Positions 6,453 to 8,683 of a stretch of DNA of 8,683 nt are shown piece by piece (position 1 is the first letter of the stretch; every line of letters starts with the position of its first letter). The position numbers were made by a program, and so were the translations under genes. The notes beneath the pieces were generated by a model. The model worked only from the letters and a program-made list of their open reading frames with translations, was not told the origin of the DNA and made no database searches. The stretch is from positions 1,803 through 10,485 of the forward strand of contig DJTQ01000189.1 in NCBI GenBank assembly GCA_002439285.1. The letters are read 5' to 3'. Source of the DNA: Paenibacillaceae bacterium UBA6304. Lineage in GTDB: Bacteria; Bacillota; Bacilli; Paenibacillales; Paenibacillaceae.

Positions 6453-6496
6453 GAACACAATGATGCTCTGAGAACGTTCAAGCATGCATGGTGTTC
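6453..6496 (+). other. Extra RNA hairpin directly after the FMN aptamer
   Basis: GAACAC (6453-6458) pairs with GTGTTC (6491-6496). After an A/G mismatch, ATGATGCT (6460-6467) pairs with AGCATGCAT (6481-6489) with a bulged G, giving 14 base pairs around a 13-base loop. The loop contains most of the palindrome GAACGTTC (6472-6479). No T run follows, so it is not a terminator. It may be a spacer or folding element of the expression platform. The remaining leader from 6497 to 6660 shows only a weak AT-rich inverted repeat (TTAATT near 6524, AATTAA near 6539) and no gene. Confidence 0.55.
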
Positions 6497-6664
6497 ATTT
6501 TATGGAAGCACTTCAATAAGTAATTAATTTCACAACATAATTAACGTTGGGAGAATAATGCTTGTTGGGGACAGCAGACAGCTTGTTTGTCATACGTTTG
6601 TTTTGACATCTTCTATTTGCTTAGGCTTGCTTTATTCGCGTACACATACTTTTCTCTCATAGTG

Positions 6665-6697
6665 CCCTGCCGGAATGCTCCGGCAGGGTTTTTATAT
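6665..6697 (+). terminator. Riboswitch-controlled intrinsic terminator before ribD
   Basis: Perfect 10-base-pair hairpin CCCTGCCGGA (6665-6674), loop ATGC, TCCGGCAGGG (6679-6688), then TTTTTATATTTT. It ends only a few bases before the ribD ribosome site. In FMN-riboswitch operons of Firmicutes such a hairpin halts transcription when FMN is bound, and that is the likely role here. Confidence 0.92.
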
Positions 6698-6701
6698 TTT
6701 C

Positions 6702-6711
6702 AAAAGGAGGG
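6702..6711 (+). promoter_or_regulatory. Ribosome binding site of ribD with unusually wide spacing
   Basis: AAAAGGAGGG is a near-perfect anti-16S match. From AGGAGG (ends 6710) to TTG 6724 there are 13 bases, more than the usual 7-9. No ATG or GTG lies closer in frame; an ATT at 6721 is in frame but would be a very rare start. Confidence 0.7.
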
Positions 6712-6723
6712 AGAAAATTAATT

Positions 6724-7857
6724 TTGCTCAATATCAACGACGAATATTATATGGATCTGGCGCTTCAAATGGCTGAACGGTCCCAGGGGCAAACGGGCAT
6801 CAATCCGGTTGTTGGTGCCGTCGTGGTTAAGGACGGTGCCGTCGTTGGCTTGGGTTCACATTTGCGGCGCGGTACACCGCATGCCGAGGTTCATGCGCTG
6901 AATATGGCTGGCGGGCTGGCCGAAGGCAGTACGGTTTATGTGACTCTGGAACCTTGCAGTCATTACGGTTTGACCCCGCCGTGTTCAGAACGGCTGATCC
7001 GCGATAAAGTAATGCGGGTCGTCGTTGCCTGCGAAGACCCCAACCCGCAGGTAGCGGGCCGGGGAATCCGAATGCTGAGGGAGAATGGAATTCAGGTCGA
7101 TGTCGGTATCCTTCGCGACCGGGCTCTTGGGATGAATAAGCCGTTTATCAAGTTTATAACGACGGCCCTTCCTTACGTCACGATAAAAACAGCAAGCACA
7201 TTGGACGGCAAGATCGCGTCCAAGACCGGGGATAGCAAATGGATTTCGAATGAGGCCGCGCGGGACATCGTACATACGATGCGGCATCGGTACCAGGCCA
7301 TCATGGTTGGCGTTGGTACCATCCTGGCCGACGACCCGCAGCTGACGACCCGGCTTCCGGTGCCGGGGTTTTCCCCGGTTCGCATCATCGTGGATTCGAC
7401 GCTGCGGATACCCGCAAGCGCCAAAGTGCTTAATGATGATGCGGCTCCGACCGTACTGTTAACGACGGATAAGGCGGATCCGGGCAAATCGCAAGCACTA
7501 AAGGAACGCGGAGTCGAGATTCTGACGTGCGGTAGCGGGCCGAGGGTTGATTTGGCTTTGGCTTTGTCCCAATTAGGCAAACGCGAAATCTCATCCATCT
7601 TGGTAGAAGGTGGAGGAAGGTTGAACGGCTCGCTGCTCCAGCAGAAACTGGTCGATGAAGTCGTGATGTTTTTTGCACCGAAGCTGATCGGCGGGCTGGA
7701 ATCTACAGGGAGTTTTATTTTTGAAGGATACTATCTTATGGGAGATGCCGTGCATTTAACCAATTTGGAAGTGGAGCAAATGGGCGATAATGTGTGTATT
7801 AAAGGAACCCCGGTCTGGCCTGAAGCTTCAAAGGAAGGTTCCAATATTACTGGGTAA
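6724..7857 (+). CDS. ribD: Bifunctional riboflavin deaminase/reductase
   Basis: Carries out two consecutive steps of riboflavin synthesis in the cytoplasm: deamination of the pyrimidine product of GTP cyclohydrolase II, then NADPH-dependent reduction of its ribose side chain. The 377-residue protein has an N-terminal zinc deaminase domain (about 1-147) with NPVVGAVVV (27-35), H53-A-E55 as zinc ligand and proton shuttle, and C78 and C87 in the PCSHYGLTPPC motif. The C-terminal reductase domain (about 150-365) has TLDGKIA (159-165), GDSKWIS, MVGVGTILADDP and LVEGGGRLNGS (293-303). All zinc ligands are present. TTG 6724 is chosen because residues 6-14 (DEYYMDLAL) match the start of B. subtilis RibD (EEYYMKLAL), and the first in-frame ATG (6751) lies within this block. 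The gene is controlled by the FMN riboswitch and followed by ribE after 13 bases. Confidence 0.96.
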   Translation: MLNINDEYYMDLALQMAERSQGQTGINPVVGAVVVKDGAVVGLGSHLRRGTPHAEVHALNMAGGLAEGSTVYVTLEPCSHYGLTPPCSERLIRDKVMRVVVACEDPNPQVAGRGIRMLRENGIQVDVGILRDRALGMNKPFIKFITTALPYVTIKTASTLDGKIASKTGDSKWISNEAARDIVHTMRHRYQAIMVGVGTILADDPQLTTRLPVPGFSPVRIIVDSTLRIPASAKVLNDDAAPTVLLTTDKADPGKSQALKERGVEILTCGSGPRVDLALALSQLGKREISSILVEGGGRLNGSLLQQKLVDEVVMFFAPKLIGGLESTGSFIFEGYYLMGDAVHLTNLEVEQMGDNVCIKGTPVWPEASKEGSNITG

Positions 7858-7870
7858 AGGAGGGGTGCGG

Positions 7871-8554
7871 ATGTTTACCGGACTTGTAGAGGAAATCGGG
7901 ACGATGAAATCGATCAGCCGCAGAGGGGAAGCGATGGTCCTCGGCATCTCGGCCCGCGTGATCACGGAAGGCTTGAAACTTGGAGACAGTATCGCCATCA
8001 ATGGAGTTTGTCTTACGGCTACTTCCTTTGACTCTTCTTCTTTTGCTGTAGATGTGATGCCGCAAACGTATCGGCATACGAACCTTAAGGATCTGAAGCC
8101 GGGCAGCCGGGTTAATTTAGAACGAGCCATGGCAGCAGGAGGAAGATTCGGCGGACATCTAGTACAGGGCCATGTGGATGGAACCGGGATGATTATACGG
8201 GTCCGCGAAGACCAAAATGCAGTCGTCTATGAGATCGAACCTGCCCAATCATCCATGTTCAAATATATAATTCCTCAGGGATCGATTACTGTGGACGGAA
8301 TCAGTCTTACCGTTGTCCAGGCCTCTGCCGGGAGGTTCTCGGTATCCATTATTCCTCATACCTTGGCAGAGACTGTACTTGCTTATAAACGCTCCGGCGA
8401 TACGGTAAATATTGAATGCGATGTATTGGGCAAATATGTCGAGCACTTGCTGAAGTTCGGGAAATCCCAGAACCAAATCGCTCAGGAGGGACAAACGGAG
8501 GATACGAGTAACGGCATCGATCTTACATTTCTCTCGGAGCACGGATTTGCATGA
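7871..8554 (+). CDS. ribE: Riboflavin synthase, alpha subunit
   Basis: Converts two molecules of 6,7-dimethyl-8-ribityllumazine into riboflavin and a pyrimidine that is recycled. It normally works as a homotrimer, often with lumazine synthase. The 227-residue protein has the expected two lumazine-binding repeats. The first (residues 1-97) opens with MFTGLVEEIG and contains LGDSIAINGVCLT and MPQTYRHTNL. The second (98-192) contains GHVDGTG (H101 corresponds to the catalytic histidine H102 of E. coli), ITVDGISLTVV and IPHTLAETVL. A polar tail of about 30 residues ends in FLSEHGFA. The frame is open from 7790 inside ribD, but ATG 7871 starts the family's conserved MFTG. It has AAAGGAGG (7856-7863) 7 bases away, overlapping the ribD stop, so the two genes are probably coupled. 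The next rib gene starts 27 bases after the stop. Confidence 0.96.
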   Translation: MFTGLVEEIGTMKSISRRGEAMVLGISARVITEGLKLGDSIAINGVCLTATSFDSSSFAVDVMPQTYRHTNLKDLKPGSRVNLERAMAAGGRFGGHLVQGHVDGTGMIIRVREDQNAVVYEIEPAQSSMFKYIIPQGSITVDGISLTVVQASAGRFSVSIIPHTLAETVLAYKRSGDTVNIECDVLGKYVEHLLKFGKSQNQIAQEGQTEDTSNGIDLTFLSEHGFA

Positions 8555-8581
8555 TGGAAGTATTAGAGTGGAGGGAATAAG

Positions 8582-8683
8582 ATGAGCGATATCCAGTTGG
8601 ACCGTGTTGAGGAAGCGATTTATGATTTGATGCGCGGCAAAGTGATCATCGTCGTCGATGATGAAGACCGTGAGAATGAGGGG
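8582..8683 (+). CDS. ribBA: 3,4-dihydroxy-2-butanone 4-phosphate synthase, probably bifunctional RibBA (5' end only)
   Basis: Only the first 34 codons lie in the window; the gene continues past 8683. The fragment contains the metal-binding start of the dihydroxybutanone phosphate synthase domain, [10 protein letters not shown] (residues 25-34), which supplies acidic ligands for magnesium and contacts to ribulose 5-phosphate. This enzyme makes the four-carbon precursor of riboflavin. In Bacillus-type rib operons the gene after ribE is a fusion with GTP cyclohydrolase II (RibBA, called ribA in B. subtilis), so a fusion is likely. The cyclohydrolase half is outside the window, so a stand-alone RibB cannot be excluded. 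The ATG has GGAGG (8570-8574) 7 bases upstream. It is part of the ribD-ribE operon under the FMN riboswitch; lumazine synthase (ribH) is expected next. Confidence 0.9.
   Translation, partial: MSDIQLDRVEEAIYDLMRGKVIIVVDDEDRENEG

Noticed and set aside
6278..6481. Minus-strand open frame of 67 codons
   Set aside because: It lies across the FMN riboswitch, has no recognisable protein motif, and is explained by the RNA's conserved sequence on the other strand.
6484..6519. Possible 11-codon leader peptide after the aptamer (ATG CAT ... TAA)
   Set aside because: No ribosome site precedes it and its start is buried in the 6453-6496 hairpin; the codons show no regulatory run.
6603..6608. Perfect TTGACA in the ribD leader
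   Set aside because: No acceptable -10 box lies 16-18 bases downstream, so it is not supported as an internal promoter.
7790..7870. Longer ribE frame starting inside ribD
   Set aside because: The conserved riboflavin synthase N-terminus MFTG starts at 7871 behind an ideal ribosome site.

Overview
The window looks like chromosomal DNA from an endospore-forming Firmicute, most likely a Paenibacillus or close relative. That assignment rests on spore-specific genes (spoVAA, spoVAB, spoVAF, tlp), strong AGGAGG-type ribosome binding sites, TTG and GTG starts, and protein sequences that resemble their Bacillus subtilis counterparts. I cannot confirm the genus without a database search. Nearly everything is recognisable core metabolism or sporulation. 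I found no toxin/antitoxin, defence, phage, transposon, CRISPR or tRNA features, and no clearly new system. The most interesting material is in gene arrangement and non-coding RNA.

Layout from left to right: (1) deoD, a purine nucleoside phosphorylase, closed by a strong terminator. (2) A compact sporulation operon spoVAA-spoVAB-spoVAF, preceded by a good match to a sigma-G (forespore) promoter. The core members spoVAC, spoVAD and spoVAE, which in B. subtilis lie between spoVAB and spoVAF, are absent here. (3) lysA (last step of lysine synthesis) behind its own probable extended -10 sigma-A promoter, with a long terminator. (4) ppiB, a cytoplasmic cyclophilin. (5) tlp, a small acid-soluble spore protein on the minus strand, convergent with ppiB and sharing a two-way terminator with it. 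(6) An approximately 660-base region with no credible protein gene. It holds a terminator-like hairpin 5' of tlp, a sigma-A-type promoter, a large FMN riboswitch aptamer, an extra hairpin just after it and a classic intrinsic terminator. (7) The riboflavin operon ribD, ribE and the first 34 codons of a ribB/ribBA-type gene, which runs off the window.

The genes fall into three jobs. spoVAA/AB/AF (spore inner membrane, germination) and tlp (spore core) belong to the developing spore. deoD, lysA and ppiB are vegetative housekeeping genes; lysA also sits beside spoVA in B. subtilis. The rib operon makes riboflavin from GTP and ribulose 5-phosphate and is expected to be shut off by FMN through premature termination at 6665-6693. 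Its leader is unusual. The aptamer carries a long structured third arm, a 14-base-pair hairpin follows it, and the terminator lies over 200 bases downstream. An 8-base perfect complement between the 5' strand of aptamer helix P1 and the terminator hairpin suggests a possible antitermination pairing.
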